Source: Desulfofarcimen acetoxidans DSM 771
GTDB taxonomy: Bacteria; Bacillota; Desulfotomaculia; Desulfotomaculales; Desulfofarciminaceae
Direction: 5' to 3'
Assembly: GCF_000024205.1 (NCBI RefSeq)
Contig: NC_013216.1
Location: forward strand, 3,224,001 to 3,288,000
DNA: 64,000 nt
The translations under genes were made by a program, and so were the position numbers. The notes below the pieces were generated by a model, which was not told the DNA's origin, made no database searches, and saw only the letters and a program-made list of their open reading frames with translations. Positions 17,900 through 26,719 of the stretch are shown here, one piece after another (position 1 is the stretch's first letter; each line of letters starts with the position of its first letter).

Positions 17900-17942
17900 C
17901 ATACTGATTATACAAAAAAACTCAATGTAGCATACTAATTAT
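17900..17942 (-). promoter_or_regulatory. Twin ATAATYAGTATG motifs upstream of ppdK
   Basis: On the minus strand ATAATTAGTATG (17931-17942) and ATAATCAGTATG (17900-17911) are spaced 31 bases apart, about three helical turns. The same core, ATAATTAGTAT, occurs once upstream of the CcpN-like gene (19588-19598). The downstream copy overlaps a TATAAT that could be the ppdK -10. Candidate operators for the CcpN-like repressor (inference). Confidence 0.45.
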
Positions 17943-18028
17943 TTAATCATCTTATAAGATATATACTATATAAGCAAAAAATATCCTCTTTAAATTTTAA
18001 AAAATTACAAAAAAAATTGATAAAGAAA

Positions 18029-18050
18029 AACCGGTTCCCAAAAACCGGTT
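18029..18050 (-). terminator. Terminator after the PPDK regulatory gene
   Basis: AACCGG...CCGGTT hairpin with a TTTTTGGG loop region, followed by TTTTTC on the minus strand, 15 bases past the stop. Confidence 0.65.
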
Positions 18051-18064
18051 ATCTATATATTAAT

Positions 18065-18901
18065 TTACTGTTTGCTTCTCTCTCCGCGATAGTATAACTC
18101 CATCACCTTGCTGGCTGTTTCCTCTACAGCTTTATTTGTGACATCTATCACATGACAACCCACTCTTCGCATAATATCCTGAGCATACTCAAGTTCCTTG
18201 ATAATTCTGTTGATACTGGCGTAATCAGCGTCAGAGGTTAAACCAAGGGTTTTTAAACGCTCTGTTCTGATTTCGTTCAATTGACTCGGTTTTATGGTTA
18301 AGCCAACAATTTTATGAGAGGGCAGTTTAAACAATTCTTCCGGCGGAGCGGCCTCAGGTACCAGAGGAACATTGGCCGCCTTAATACGCTTATGAGCCAA
18401 ATACATACAAAGAGGTGTTTTGGATGTTCTGGAAATACCGATAACTACTATATCTGCTCGCATTATTCCCCGCGGATCTTTGCCATCATCGTACTTAACA
18501 GCAAACTCAATGGCTTCGACTTTTCTAAAATACTCATCATCTATCTTACGCACCAAACCCGGCTCTAACCTGGGGGAAATTCCCTCCGCTTTAGTCAGCG
18601 CATCCAGCATCGGGCCCATAATATCTACAATAACAACTTTATGCAGTTGGGCTTCCCTTATTAAAACCTCACGCAGATGTGGCATCACCAGAGTAAAAGC
18701 GATAATGCTCTCATCCTCTGCTGCCATCTTTACTATTTCCGGTATTTCCTCGGGATTCTGCACGTAAGGCACGCCATGTATTTCCACCCTGCCGCCGTCA
18801 AATTGACTGGCCGCGGCTCTGGCTACCAGCTCAGCAGTCTCACCCACCGAATCAGAAATGATATAAATAACGGTTCTGCCCTTTTTTTCAGCTGAAATAA
18901 T
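18065..18901 (-). CDS. Pyruvate, phosphate dikinase regulatory protein (DUF299), probable ATT start
   Basis: Bifunctional ADP-dependent kinase / Pi-dependent pyrophosphorylase that switches PPDK off and on by phosphorylating a Thr near its catalytic His. The P-loop GISRTSKTP and the conserved N-terminal ISDSVGETAE are present. The second motif lies upstream of the only canonical start in the frame (GTG 18847). Between that GTG and the in-frame stop of the preceding gene there is no ATG, GTG or TTG, but AAGGGGG sits 5-8 bases before two ATT codons (18899-18901 and 18896-18898). Translation therefore probably starts at ATT, giving about 278 residues, the usual family length. The order ccpN-like, DUF299 matches B. 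subtilis yqzB-yqfL. Confidence 0.85.
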   Translation of the reverse strand: MISAEKKGRTVIYIISDSVGETAELVARAAASQFDGGRVEIHGVPYVQNPEEIPEIVKMAAEDESIIAFTLVMPHLREVLIREAQLHKVVIVDIMGPMLDALTKAEGISPRLEPGLVRKIDDEYFRKVEAIEFAVKYDDGKDPRGIMRADIVVIGISRTSKTPLCMYLAHKRIKAANVPLVPEAAPPEELFKLPSHKIVGLTIKPSQLNEIRTERLKTLGLTSDADYASINRIIKELEYAQDIMRRVGCHVIDVTNKAVEETASKVMELYYRGERSKQ

Positions 18902-18913
18902 TATCGCCCCCTT

Positions 18914-19552
18914 TTAACTCCCTTCACCTAACTCGACAAAAAAGCGAACAATATTGGTTTTGCTGATTCTGCCAACTACCTCATAACCTTCCTGTTCCTT
19001 TTCTGTGGTAATTTTTCGAATTACAGGCAGAGCATCCACTTCATGCACAATCATTTTGTATGCCGCCAGCCAGACCGAATCCTCCAACTCAACTGTTATA
19101 ACTTTAGGCATACGAGTCATAATTACACCAACAGGAAGCTTATGAATATCCTGTCCGCCAAGAGTAATCTTAAGAAGGTCTTTGCGTGATATAACACCTT
19201 CCAGCAGTCCACCCTCCCGCACGACAAATAAAGTGCCGACATCCTCTATAAACATGGTAACCACTGCATCATATACCGAACATTTTTCTGACACGACAAT
19301 AGGTACCGATTTGATTTTGCTGACCATAGCACTGTGAATTTTCTCAGCCAGAACCCGGTTAAAAGATTTTCCGCTATAAAAATAACCGACCCTCGGCCTG
19401 GCTTCCAACAATCCCGCCATAGTCAATATAGCCAAATCAGGTCTCAACGTAGCTCTGGTCAGGCTTAAACGTTCAGCAATATGTTCTCCGGTTATAGGCC
19501 CGTCTTTTTTTACTATTTCAAGAATAGTTTCCTGCCTTCTGGTTAGCTCCAA
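18914..19552 (-). CDS. CcpN-like transcriptional repressor with two CBS domains
   Basis: A 212-residue regulator. The N-terminal winged helix (RRQETILEIVKKDGPITGEH through RVGYFYSG) is followed by two CBS domains (about residues 75-205), which bind adenine nucleotides in many proteins. In B. subtilis, CcpN (YqzB) represses gluconeogenic genes and sits next to the DUF299 gene; the same order here, with ppdK next in line, argues that it controls pyruvate-PEP conversion. Start TTG 19552 has GGGGAG eight bases upstream and no better in-frame alternative. The gap to the next gene is 12 bases, indicating an operon. Confidence 0.88.
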   Translation of the reverse strand: MELTRRQETILEIVKKDGPITGEHIAERLSLTRATLRPDLAILTMAGLLEARPRVGYFYSGKSFNRVLAEKIHSAMVSKIKSVPIVVSEKCSVYDAVVTMFIEDVGTLFVVREGGLLEGVISRKDLLKITLGGQDIHKLPVGVIMTRMPKVITVELEDSVWLAAYKMIVHEVDALPVIRKITTEKEQEGYEVVGRISKTNIVRFFVELGEGS

Positions 19553-19587
19553 TTCTTCATCTCCCCTTACGAGGACAAATATGTGTT

Positions 19588-19598
19588 ATACTAATTAT
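19588..19598 (-). promoter_or_regulatory. ATAATTAGTAT motif upstream of the CcpN-like gene
   Basis: An 11-base match to the twin motifs upstream of ppdK, located 36 bases before the TTG start. Possible autoregulatory site (inference). The rest of the 455-base gap is AT-rich up to the dispersed repeat at 19799. Confidence 0.35.
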
Positions 19599-19798
19599 CA
19601 TATACATTCAAATAATATATATTATATACTCTATTAATCTTGAATTACCTCCTGAAAAATCCACAAAACATTTATTTATATGGATAGTCAGCTAAATTTT
19701 TTCCTTAATCAAATGTCAGGTTCATTTTAATTTTTCTATCACTCGCCTGTAAAGTATATTTTAACATAGACTGGCAGAAGTAGAAATTAAATTTTTTT

Positions 19799-20024
19799 TA
19801 TACTCTAAGAAATTATGCTTATGATAGATCTGTGGATAAGTTATTGTTTAATGTTAGTGCAAATTTATGCTGCATAGGCAAGGCCGGTACTGCATAATTT
19901 CCATTGAGATTCCCACGCGGCGGTACAACACCACGGAGAATGAAAACGGTACTTCTTTAGTTTATTTTCAGGGTAGCACGAGTGCCTGCGGCTGTCTCGA
20001 AAGTCGCTTAAGCGACTTTCTTGT
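19799..20024 (+). repeat. Dispersed repeat, copy D (longest copy)
   Basis: Reference copy of the family: TATACTCTAAGAAATTATGC, near-palindrome CTTATGATAGATCTGTGGAT(AAG) containing TGTGGATAA, ATTGTTTAATG, AAATTTATGCTGCATAGGCA, an extra central block of about 70 bases, GCACGAGTGCCTGCGGCTGT and a perfect terminal palindrome GAAAGTCGCTTAAGCGACTT(TC). The palindrome overlaps the 3' end of glyS and supplies its stop codon. Confidence 0.9.
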
Positions 20025-22104
20025 CTTCAACAATTTTACTAAAATCAGCTACTGACTGCATTAAGCCGGCCAGGCTCTTTAATAATGCCAGCCGGTTATC
20101 ACGAATATTCGTGTCTTCCGCCATAACCATAACCGAATCAAAAAATTTGCCCAACGGTTCCCGAATTTCTGCAACTGCTTTAAGTACACCCAGGTAGTTT
20201 TTCTTATCCATTTCAACTGCAACCTGTTTTTTTAAGGCCAGAAAATGATCATATAAATTTCTTTCAGAGTCATCCACCAGAAATTCCGGTTTAATTTCTG
20301 CAACGTCCACGTTTTTGGATAAATTATTGGCTCTGTTAAAAACAGTCAGCAGATCACTGAAGGCCGGCTCATTTCTGAATTGAGACAGTGCCCTGGCCCG
20401 CTCCCAGGTATCGCTGAAATCATCAAAACCGGCAGCCAGCACAGCATCTATAGTATCATAACCCAGCCCGCAATCAGAAAAAATATTTTTTAAGCGGATC
20501 TGGAAAAATACCCACATTTCCACCAGCAGTTCATCCAAACCAAGCTTAAGCTGCACCTGCTCCTGCTCCAAGTAACTTGCATAAGCTGCCGTAACCAGAG
20601 CGCTTAAGGAAATTTTTAAGCCGCTGCTTAAAATAATATGACATATACCCAAAGCCTGCCGTCTCAAGGCATGGGGATCTTGTGAGCCGGTTGGCTGAAT
20701 GCCTATTGCAAAGCAGCCGGCTACTGTGTCAAATTTATCGGCAATAGCTAAAATTTTTCCCGGCAAAGTTTCCGGCAGGCTATCACCGGCAAAACGAGGC
20801 AAGTAATGCTCGAAGATGGCCTGAGCAACAACCGGCTCCTCACCCGACTTCAAAGCGTATTCCCGGCCCATAATACCCTGCAGTTCAGTAAATTCATAAA
20901 CCATATTAGTCACCAGATCAGCTTTGCATAGTACAGCAGCACGCATGATCTGCTCCTTTACCGCGGCGCCAACGATTAAAAGATCGCTCAAGTAATCGGC
21001 CAGTTTGATTACCCGCTTGACTTTGTCGTGGACTGTGCCCAGGCTCTCCTGATAAACAACCTTTTTCAGACCCTCAACCTTATCCGCCAGAGGTGTTTTC
21101 AAATCTTCCTCAAAGAAAAACTCTGCATCGGCCAGGCGGGCCCTCAGCACTTTCTCATTACCTGCCCTCACCGTGTCCAGATATTTATGAATACCGTTTC
21201 TGACAGCAATAAATTTAGGCATCAATCTGCCTTCACTGTCTAAGACAGGGAAATACCTCTGGTGCTCGCGCATCGGGGTGATTAAAACTTCTTTTGGCAA
21301 ATGCAAATACTTTTCCTCAAAACTGCCGCATAAAGCAGTAGGGTACTCTACAAGGTTGCAGACCTCTTCCAGTAAATCCTCATCAGGCTCAACCACCCCT
21401 CCTGACTGCTCGGCTAAATTTTGTATCTGCTGCCAGATCATTTGTCTCCGCTCATCAATATCAACTATCACATAATTGCTGCGCAGTCTGGCCAGGTAAT
21501 CCTTGGGACTGTCGACTTCCAAAGGACCGCTTAAAAACCTGTGGCCAAAAGTTACTTTTCCTGAAGATAAACCGGCAAAAGAGAAATTAACCGTTTCTCC
21601 GCCCCAAAGAGCAAGCAGCCAGCGAATCGGGCGGGCAAAACGCACCTCTAAATCTCCCCAGCGCATAGGTTTAGGAAAATGCAGCGAGCTGATTAATAAA
21701 GGACACAACTCTGTGAGAACTTCGTAAGCAGGACGGCCCAGTTCCTGTTTAATAGCATACAAATACTCTACTGTAGCTACCTGGCGCCTGACCAGATCTT
21801 TGATGTCTACCTGCTGGCTTTTGGCAAAACCGACAGCCGCCCTGGTTGGTTCTCCCTCAGGAGTAAAGGCTACTTTAACCGCCGGGCCTTTGACTTCTCT
21901 GAGAAGGGAATCCTGCTCTTCAGCCAGCGCCTCAATATAAAGTACCAGACGGCGCGGGGTCCCATAGGTATTGACTTTACCGTAGGAAAGACGGTTTTCT
22001 TCCAGAGCCTTGACTGTTATTTCCTTTAGTTCCGCCAGGGCCGGTGCTATAAAGCGGGAAGGGATTTCTTCCGTACCAATTTCAAATAAAAAGTCTTTAG
22101 CCAA
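20008..22104 (-). CDS. glyS: Glycyl-tRNA synthetase beta subunit
   Basis: Large subunit of the alpha2-beta2 bacterial glycyl-tRNA synthetase; it binds tRNA-Gly and carries an anticodon-binding-like C-terminal domain. 698 residues, full length. The start [19 protein letters not shown] is typical, as are [12 protein letters not shown] and the HD-like [15 protein letters not shown]. It overlaps glyQ by eight bases. The last residues (about KKVA) and the stop codon are encoded by the terminal palindrome of a dispersed repeat, so the native C-terminus may have been replaced by the repeat. Confidence 0.96.
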   Translation of the reverse strand: MAKDFLFEIGTEEIPSRFIAPALAELKEITVKALEENRLSYGKVNTYGTPRRLVLYIEALAEEQDSLLREVKGPAVKVAFTPEGEPTRAAVGFAKSQQVDIKDLVRRQVATVEYLYAIKQELGRPAYEVLTELCPLLISSLHFPKPMRWGDLEVRFARPIRWLLALWGGETVNFSFAGLSSGKVTFGHRFLSGPLEVDSPKDYLARLRSNYVIVDIDERRQMIWQQIQNLAEQSGGVVEPDEDLLEEVCNLVEYPTALCGSFEEKYLHLPKEVLITPMREHQRYFPVLDSEGRLMPKFIAVRNGIHKYLDTVRAGNEKVLRARLADAEFFFEEDLKTPLADKVEGLKKVVYQESLGTVHDKVKRVIKLADYLSDLLIVGAAVKEQIMRAAVLCKADLVTNMVYEFTELQGIMGREYALKSGEEPVVAQAIFEHYLPRFAGDSLPETLPGKILAIADKFDTVAGCFAIGIQPTGSQDPHALRRQALGICHIILSSGLKISLSALVTAAYASYLEQEQVQLKLGLDELLVEMWVFFQIRLKNIFSDCGLGYDTIDAVLAAGFDDFSDTWERARALSQFRNEPAFSDLLTVFNRANNLSKNVDVAEIKPEFLVDDSERNLYDHFLALKKQVAVEMDKKNYLGVLKAVAEIREPLGKFFDSVMVMAEDTNIRDNRLALLKSLAGLMQSVADFSKIVEDKKVA

Positions 22105-22987
22105 CCTGTTCAGACTCCTTTCTTTTCAAAAGCGGGAAACCAAGACGTTCCCGCTCAGCTACATAAGCACTGGCACAAGTGCGAGCCAGATTGCGCACCC
22201 TGCCGATATAATTGGTGCGTTCCGTAACACTGATAGCTCCCCTGGCATCCAGGAGATTAAAAGTATGGGAACACTTTAAAACATAGTCATAGGCCGGCAG
22301 CACAAGGCCTTTATCGGCTACACGCAGCGCTTCCTGCTCATAAACATTAAATAAATTAAGCAGCATAGCAGTATCGGCGGTTTCAAAATTATAGTGGGAA
22401 TATTCCACCTCTCCCTGGTGGTGTATATCACCATAGGTAACCCCGTCAACCCAAACGATATCAAAAACACTGTCCTTATTCTGGATAAACATGGACAGGC
22501 GCTCCAACCCGTAAGTGATCTCGGCTGAAACAGGGCGGCAATCCAACCCTCCGCACTGCTGAAAATAAGTAAACTGAGTCACTTCCATACCGTCCAACCA
22601 AACCTCCCAGCCCAGTCCCCAGGCACCCAATGTCGGTGATTCCCAGTTATCCTCCACAAACCTGATATCGTGACGCTCCGGATCGATGCCTATGGCCTTC
22701 AAGCTTTCTAAATAGACTTCCAAAACATTTTCAGGCGATGGCTTTAAAATAACCTGGTACTGATAGTAATGCTGCAGGCGATTGGGATTTTCCCCGTAAC
22801 GGCCGTCAGTCGGCCGGCGGGAAGGCTCCACATAAGCCACCCTCCAGGGCTCCGGGCCTAAAGCCCGGAGAAAAGTAGCCGGGTTCATAGTACCGGCCCC
22901 TTTTTCCACATCGTAGGGCTGAAGAATTATACAGTTTTCCTTGGCCCAAAAATTATTCAAGGCCAAAACTAACTCTTGGAAATTCAT
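22097..22987 (-). CDS. glyQ: Glycyl-tRNA synthetase alpha subunit
   Basis: Catalytic class II subunit that activates glycine. About 296 residues: [39 protein letters not shown] (motif 2 region), [20 protein letters not shown] and [13 protein letters not shown] are all characteristic. The ATG at 22987 is preceded by AGAGGTG; a longer frame to 23014 adds nine unlikely residues. Expression is controlled by the T-box leader directly upstream. It overlaps glyS. Confidence 0.97.
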   Translation of the reverse strand: MNFQELVLALNNFWAKENCIILQPYDVEKGAGTMNPATFLRALGPEPWRVAYVEPSRRPTDGRYGENPNRLQHYYQYQVILKPSPENVLEVYLESLKAIGIDPERHDIRFVEDNWESPTLGAWGLGWEVWLDGMEVTQFTYFQQCGGLDCRPVSAEITYGLERLSMFIQNKDSVFDIVWVDGVTYGDIHHQGEVEYSHYNFETADTAMLLNLFNVYEQEALRVADKGLVLPAYDYVLKCSHTFNLLDARGAISVTERTNYIGRVRNLARTCASAYVAERERLGFPLLKRKESEQVG

Positions 22988-23027
22988 ATTTTCACCTCTT
23001 GTGTTTAAATTCATATATTTACCAGAG

Positions 23028-23283
23028 CATAAAAAAACCCGCCACTGGCATACACCAGGGACGGGAATTATCCCGCGGTTCCACCCTGCTTGGCTGAGGT
23101 TTTGAATTCAGCCCTCTTTTCATGGTTGCAGGTTTTACTTGCTTTAGAAAAAATAAAGCTTTCCTCCTGCGGCTCAGGAAGCCCTTTCCCCAAAAAAGCA
23201 TTGCCGGCTCACACCAACCCGGCTCGCTGAAAACACGAATTCTGGGTACTCTTTCCCTCATTGCCTTTTTATTGACACTTTTT
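23028..23283 (-). ncRNA. T-box riboswitch (glycine, glyQS leader)
   Basis: The minus strand carries the T-box sequence AGGGTGGAACCGCGGG, the start of an antiterminator, followed by the terminator hairpin CCCGTCCCTGG...GGCGGG and TTTTTTTA. Upstream lie stem I elements: GAGGGAAAGAGTA and AGCGAGCCGGGTTGGTGTGA. Uncharged tRNA-Gly should stabilise the antiterminator and switch on glyQS. I did not place the specifier codon with certainty. Confidence 0.95.
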
Positions 23284-23289
23284 GTTTTT

Positions 23290-23318
23290 AATTTATCAGA
23301 TATCTCGTTCTAAGTCAA
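23290..23318 (-). promoter_or_regulatory. Promoter of the glyQS T-box transcript
   Basis: The -35 TTGACT (23313-23318) and -10 TAAATT (23290-23295) on the minus strand are 17 bases apart, with transcription expected to start near 23283, just before the T-box. Confidence 0.75.
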
Positions 23319-23359
23319 TTATTGTTTATACTATACATGTTATTAACAAAACTTACCTA

Positions 23360-23785
23360 TCAATGAATGTTTTCCATTAACTCATCCTCGGTATCGTCTG
23401 CCCGTGGATAATCAATCTCCATGGTATATTTATTGGCTACGGCAGACATTGTACCGACAGCACCTAAGAGAGCCAGTTCACTGCTAAATATTACCCCAAT
23501 TAAGCCCAGCACTCCCAGCGTGGCAGGTATTTCCATCACGGTTTGCTCATCTTTGATTAATCTGATTTTGGTGTCTTGCCCTTTATTAATCAAACTCTTC
23601 AGCTTTGACATTGCATTCTGCCCGCCGATCTGCATCTTCTCAGCTAACCTGCGGTTTTTTTCTTCTATATTTATGAGCGCTTCCACCACATCTCCATTTA
23701 CATTACCCAGGGCTTCTTGAGCTTCTTTATAGCTGATACCGGTTCTCGCTCTCAAAAGATCTATTTTCTCCAGCTCACTGGTCAT
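23360..23785 (-). CDS. DUF4342 domain protein (paralogue 1)
   Basis: A 141-residue protein. Residues 1-45 form a UBA-like three-helix segment (EKIDLLRARTGISYKEAQEA then GNVNGDVVEALINIEE), as in the N-terminus of EF-Ts; residues about 60-125 form the DUF4342 part with KIRLIKDEQTVMEIPATLGV and a hydrophobic stretch GLIGVIFSSELALLGAVG that could span or touch the membrane. A paralogue lies at 29133-29594. Function is unknown. Single gene upstream of the glyQS leader. Confidence 0.75.
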   Translation of the reverse strand: MTSELEKIDLLRARTGISYKEAQEALGNVNGDVVEALINIEEKNRRLAEKMQIGGQNAMSKLKSLINKGQDTKIRLIKDEQTVMEIPATLGVLGLIGVIFSSELALLGAVGTMSAVANKYTMEIDYPRADDTEDELMENIH

Positions 23786-23849
23786 AACATCGCCCCTCCT
23801 GATAGATAGACTAAGTCTTAAGCCATATTATTACCAGATTGGCCTTTAT

Positions 23850-24698
23850 CTATAATTCTTTAGACTCGCCCGTATAGTCCCATTTATGCAATTCCTCAAT
23901 AAATTTTTCATGATTATACTTTCCCATTATCCTTATCCGCTTTAAAAGATAGGCATCAGTATTTTGATAGTTTAAGCCCTGCTTAGTGGTGGTGGCTGCA
24001 CGGTAACCGGCCTCCTTGACCAGTCTAACCATTGACTCATTATACTCGCCATAGGGATAGCAAAAAAACTGAACTTCTCTGCCCAGTTTAGCCTCCAGCA
24101 CTTTTTTGGAAACCATAATCTCCTGCCTGGCTTCAGCGTCGGAAAGACCGGTCAGGTGAGGGTGGGTTAAGGTATGTGAACCTATGGTTATTCCGGCATT
24201 ATCTAGGGATATGATTTCAGACCAGTCCATCATTTTATTTTCCGGCTGCAAATGTTTTTTTACATCAAACTCATTGGTTTTACCTATAAGACCGGCAACA
24301 ACAAATATCGTTGCCGTATAATTATATTTTTTTAAAATAGGATAAGCATACCTGTAATTATCCTGGTAACCATCATCAAAAGTAATAATTACAGGCTTTT
24401 TCGGCAGGGCTTTTTTATGCTGGAAACTATCCAGCATATCTCCCAAACTGATTGACCGGTAACCGTTTTTCTTTAAATAATGCATTTGCCAATCAAAGTT
24501 TTCCGGAGTGACCCGCAAACCAAACCCCCCTGCACCTGAGTCAGGATTTACTTTGTGGTACATTAATACGGGTACTCCCTTCATAACTTTAATACCGGTT
24601 TCGATAGGAATTATATCTGAATGGCAATAGTGCCAAATCGCCCCGCCGGACAGAACCAGCACGGCCAACAGAGCCATCGCCAAAAATCTCTTTTTCAA
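23850..24698 (-). CDS. Polysaccharide deacetylase (NodB family), exported
   Basis: A 282-residue carbohydrate esterase family 4 protein, expected to deacetylate peptidoglycan or another N-acetylated polymer outside the cell. An N-terminal hydrophobic segment (FLAMALLAVLVLSGGAIW) after KKR acts as a signal anchor. The NodB motifs are VPVLMYHKVN, ITFDDGYQDNYRYAY (catalytic Asp and metal-binding Asp), GSHTLTHPHLT (metal-binding histidines) and FCYPYGEYNE. Length and motif order are normal for the short membrane-anchored type. It is a monocistronic gene with about 300 bases of AT-rich sequence upstream. Confidence 0.92.
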   Translation of the reverse strand: MKKRFLAMALLAVLVLSGGAIWHYCHSDIIPIETGIKVMKGVPVLMYHKVNPDSGAGGFGLRVTPENFDWQMHYLKKNGYRSISLGDMLDSFQHKKALPKKPVIITFDDGYQDNYRYAYPILKKYNYTATIFVVAGLIGKTNEFDVKKHLQPENKMMDWSEIISLDNAGITIGSHTLTHPHLTGLSDAEARQEIMVSKKVLEAKLGREVQFFCYPYGEYNESMVRLVKEAGYRAATTTKQGLNYQNTDAYLLKRIRIMGKYNHEKFIEELHKWDYTGESKEL

Positions 24699-24933
24699 AA
24701 CAGTTCTCCCTTCTGCTAATATTATTGCAAACGTTATTACCTTGATTAATTATCTGGTTATTATCTTAATATGATAACAATCTGACAGATCACCCGGCAA
24801 GAGTTTAAATCTTTCCCATTTAGTTTTATGAGCTGTTTGCTATTATTATACCATCGTATTTAAGCTGCTGCAGTTAAAATTTATAGCTTCTGCTTAGCCA
24901 AACTATCCCGGTACAACCTGACAAAAATTAAGC

Positions 24934-24980
24934 TTGACCAAACTCGTTAATATGTTTACAATATTGTTAATGTGTTTACA
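24934..24980 (+). promoter_or_regulatory. marR promoter with tandem operator-like repeats
   Basis: The -35 TTGACC (24934-24939) and -10 TACAAT (24957-24962) are 17 bases apart. Two direct repeats GTTAATRTGTTTACA (24946-24960 and 24966-24980) lie 20 bases apart over and after the -10, a likely site for autoregulation. The rest of the 304-base gap from 24699 shows no gene. Confidence 0.6.
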
Positions 24981-25002
24981 TTCAGGATAGGGGGTTAGAA
25001 AA

Positions 25003-25461
25003 ATTCAAGAAAAAGAAGACGCTCTGGATCGCTACCTTTCAACGCGCGTGCTCCTTGAACTGACCTCAGCCTGGGATGCTCTGGAAGATGTTCTCTCCAT
25101 GCACTATGCCCGCTTCAGCCTTTCCTGGCCCAAGTTCAATACTTTGGTTCATCTGTACATGACAGGTGACCGGGGGTTGACTCAATCGGAATTGAGCAAA
25201 AAAATGATGGTTTCCAGGGCCAACATCACCGGCCTGATAGAGCGTCTGGAAAAAGAAAACATGGTCATTCGCACGAACGATCCCTCGGATAAAAGGGCCT
25301 TTCGAGTCTGCTTGACAAACAGGGCTTTAACACTAATGAACACTTTCCTTCCCATACACAACAATTACGTACATAAAGTAATCTCCTCACTGGATAGAAA
25401 AGAAAAGGAAGTATTTGTAAAGTTGCTGGAAAAACTTAAAAAAGGCTTGGAATCACTATAA
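25003..25461 (+). CDS. MarR family transcriptional regulator, possible ATT start
   Basis: A winged-helix regulator. The DNA-binding part runs from LTQSELSKKMMVSRANITGL (recognition helix) through RLEKENMVIRTNDPSDKRAF (wing). The first canonical start is GTG 25048, but it lacks a Shine-Dalgarno and would begin inside helix 1. GGGGG (24990-24994) lies eight bases before an ATT at 25003; an in-frame TAG closes the frame just upstream. The ATT start gives 152 residues, the usual MarR length. It is followed after 29 bases by the DUF3786 gene, which it may control. Confidence 0.82.
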   Translation: MQEKEDALDRYLSTRVLLELTSAWDALEDVLSMHYARFSLSWPKFNTLVHLYMTGDRGLTQSELSKKMMVSRANITGLIERLEKENMVIRTNDPSDKRAFRVCLTNRALTLMNTFLPIHNNYVHKVISSLDRKEKEVFVKLLEKLKKGLESL

Positions 25462-25490
25462 TTCTCTGCTATTAGAAAAGGAGTAATCGC

Positions 25491-26291
25491 ATGAATAAAA
25501 TTAACAGTCCCTTAGAAATCTACAAGCTGCTGCCCAAATCAAATTGCAAACAATGCCAGATACCAACATGCCTGGCTTTTGCCGGTGCCGTGATCAAAGG
25601 TCAAAAAAAACTAAGCGACTGTCCTCACTTGGATAAAGATTTAATTGAGAGGTTTGAAGGAAAAATAGAAAAGCACAAGACACTTGAGGAACAGCAGCGG
25701 GAATTCATGGAGACATTAAAAAAAGAAGTCGTCAGGATTGATTTTCCTTCATCAGCAGATAGATTAGGAGCTTCTTTTTCCGCAGATAAGTTAACTATTA
25801 AGTGCCTGAATAAGAACTTCAGCGTTGATACCAAAGGCAACATTACATCCGAATGCCATGTAAATTCCTGGATAGCAGTTCCATTACTCAACTATGTTAT
25901 TATCTGCAAGGGCATGGACATAACTCAGAAATGGGTTCCGCTCAGAGAATTAAAAGACGGGGCGCAGTGGATCCCGCTATTCGAGCAGAGATGTGAAAAA
26001 CCTTTAAAACAGCTCGCGGACAATCACATGGAGCTTTTCGACGACATGCTGTCTGTTTTCGGGGGTAAACCGGCCGAAGTCAGCTTCGACTCTGATATTT
26101 CGCTCATTTTATATCCCTTGCCAAAAGTCCCCATGCTCATCTGTTACTGTCAACCGGAAGAAGATATGGAGTCCAAACTCAATGTTTTTTTTGACTCATC
26201 AGCCGACGACAATATAAACATTGAATCACTCTATTACCTTGGGGCAGGATTGGTGAATATGTTTGAAAAAATCGTTTCCAGGCGCAGCTAG
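25491..26291 (+). CDS. DUF3786 protein with N-terminal 4Fe-4S (CdhD/AcsC-like) domain
   Basis: A 266-residue protein. Residues 1-60 have the four-cysteine pattern CKQCQIPTCLAFAGAVIKGQ followed by DCPHL, as in the iron-sulfur domain of corrinoid iron-sulfur proteins (CdhD/AcsC) and related redox activators. The rest matches a DUF3786-like layout, with KCLNKNFSVDTKGNITSECH, then CEKPLKQLADNH and ILYPLPKVPMLICYCQPEED. It may bind or sense a corrinoid or low-potential electron donor (inference). It forms an operon with marR and is closed by a terminator. Confidence 0.8.
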   Translation: MNKINSPLEIYKLLPKSNCKQCQIPTCLAFAGAVIKGQKKLSDCPHLDKDLIERFEGKIEKHKTLEEQQREFMETLKKEVVRIDFPSSADRLGASFSADKLTIKCLNKNFSVDTKGNITSECHVNSWIAVPLLNYVIICKGMDITQKWVPLRELKDGAQWIPLFEQRCEKPLKQLADNHMELFDDMLSVFGGKPAEVSFDSDISLILYPLPKVPMLICYCQPEEDMESKLNVFFDSSADDNINIESLYYLGAGLVNMFEKIVSRRS

Positions 26292-26310
26292 GTTAAGCTG
26301 ATTGACAAAA

Positions 26311-26346
26311 ATGCGTAACACAGCAAGTTACATAGTGTTACGCATT
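26311..26346 (+). terminator. Terminator of the marR-DUF3786 operon
   Basis: ATGCGTAACAC pairs with GTGTTACGCAT across a 14-base loop; the tail TTTACT is weak. Confidence 0.6.
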
Positions 26347-26455
26347 TACTATCTTGGATTAATTATCGAAGCGCCTTGGGGATATAAAAATAAATCTTCC
26401 GAATTTTAGAAAAAATAAAGAACAAAATGTTAGGCACTATAGTTTAAAAGATAAA

Positions 26456-26719
26456 TTAACCAGTTATTAAATTTTTGATACGGTAAATATCCCGTTCGTT
26501 ATGAGTGGTTTTAGTCTGTAGAAAATCTAAATCACTACGTAACAACTTTAACTCGTACATGACCTCTTGATGGTTTGCGTCAACTCTAACCTCAATTGTG
26601 CTAACTTTAACCTTCAATTCCTTAACATCTGACCTTAATTCTTCTATGGCAGCATTTGTATTGCCAACTATCCGTATCAACTCGGTCACCATATCTTGTA
26701 TTTGTTTTAATTCACTCAT
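26456..26719 (-). CDS. Small coiled-coil protein of unknown function
   Basis: An 87-residue, almost wholly helical protein with heptads of Ile/Leu/Val and charged residues (ELIRIVGNTNAAIEELRSDV, then LKVKVSTIEVRVDANHQE). No membrane segment or catalytic motif is visible. Such short proteins resemble phage or conjugation-associated coiled-coil proteins, but no neighbour supports that here. A GGGGG-containing ribosome site lies upstream of the ATG. A real gene by codon use and ribosome site, but function unknown. Confidence 0.6.
   Translation of the reverse strand: MSELKQIQDMVTELIRIVGNTNAAIEELRSDVKELKVKVSTIEVRVDANHQEVMYELKLLRSDLDFLQTKTTHNERDIYRIKNLITG

Noticed and set aside
23019-23313. Open frames within the region upstream of glyQ
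   Set aside because: They coincide with the T-box leader; the conserved T-box sequence and terminator explain the region.
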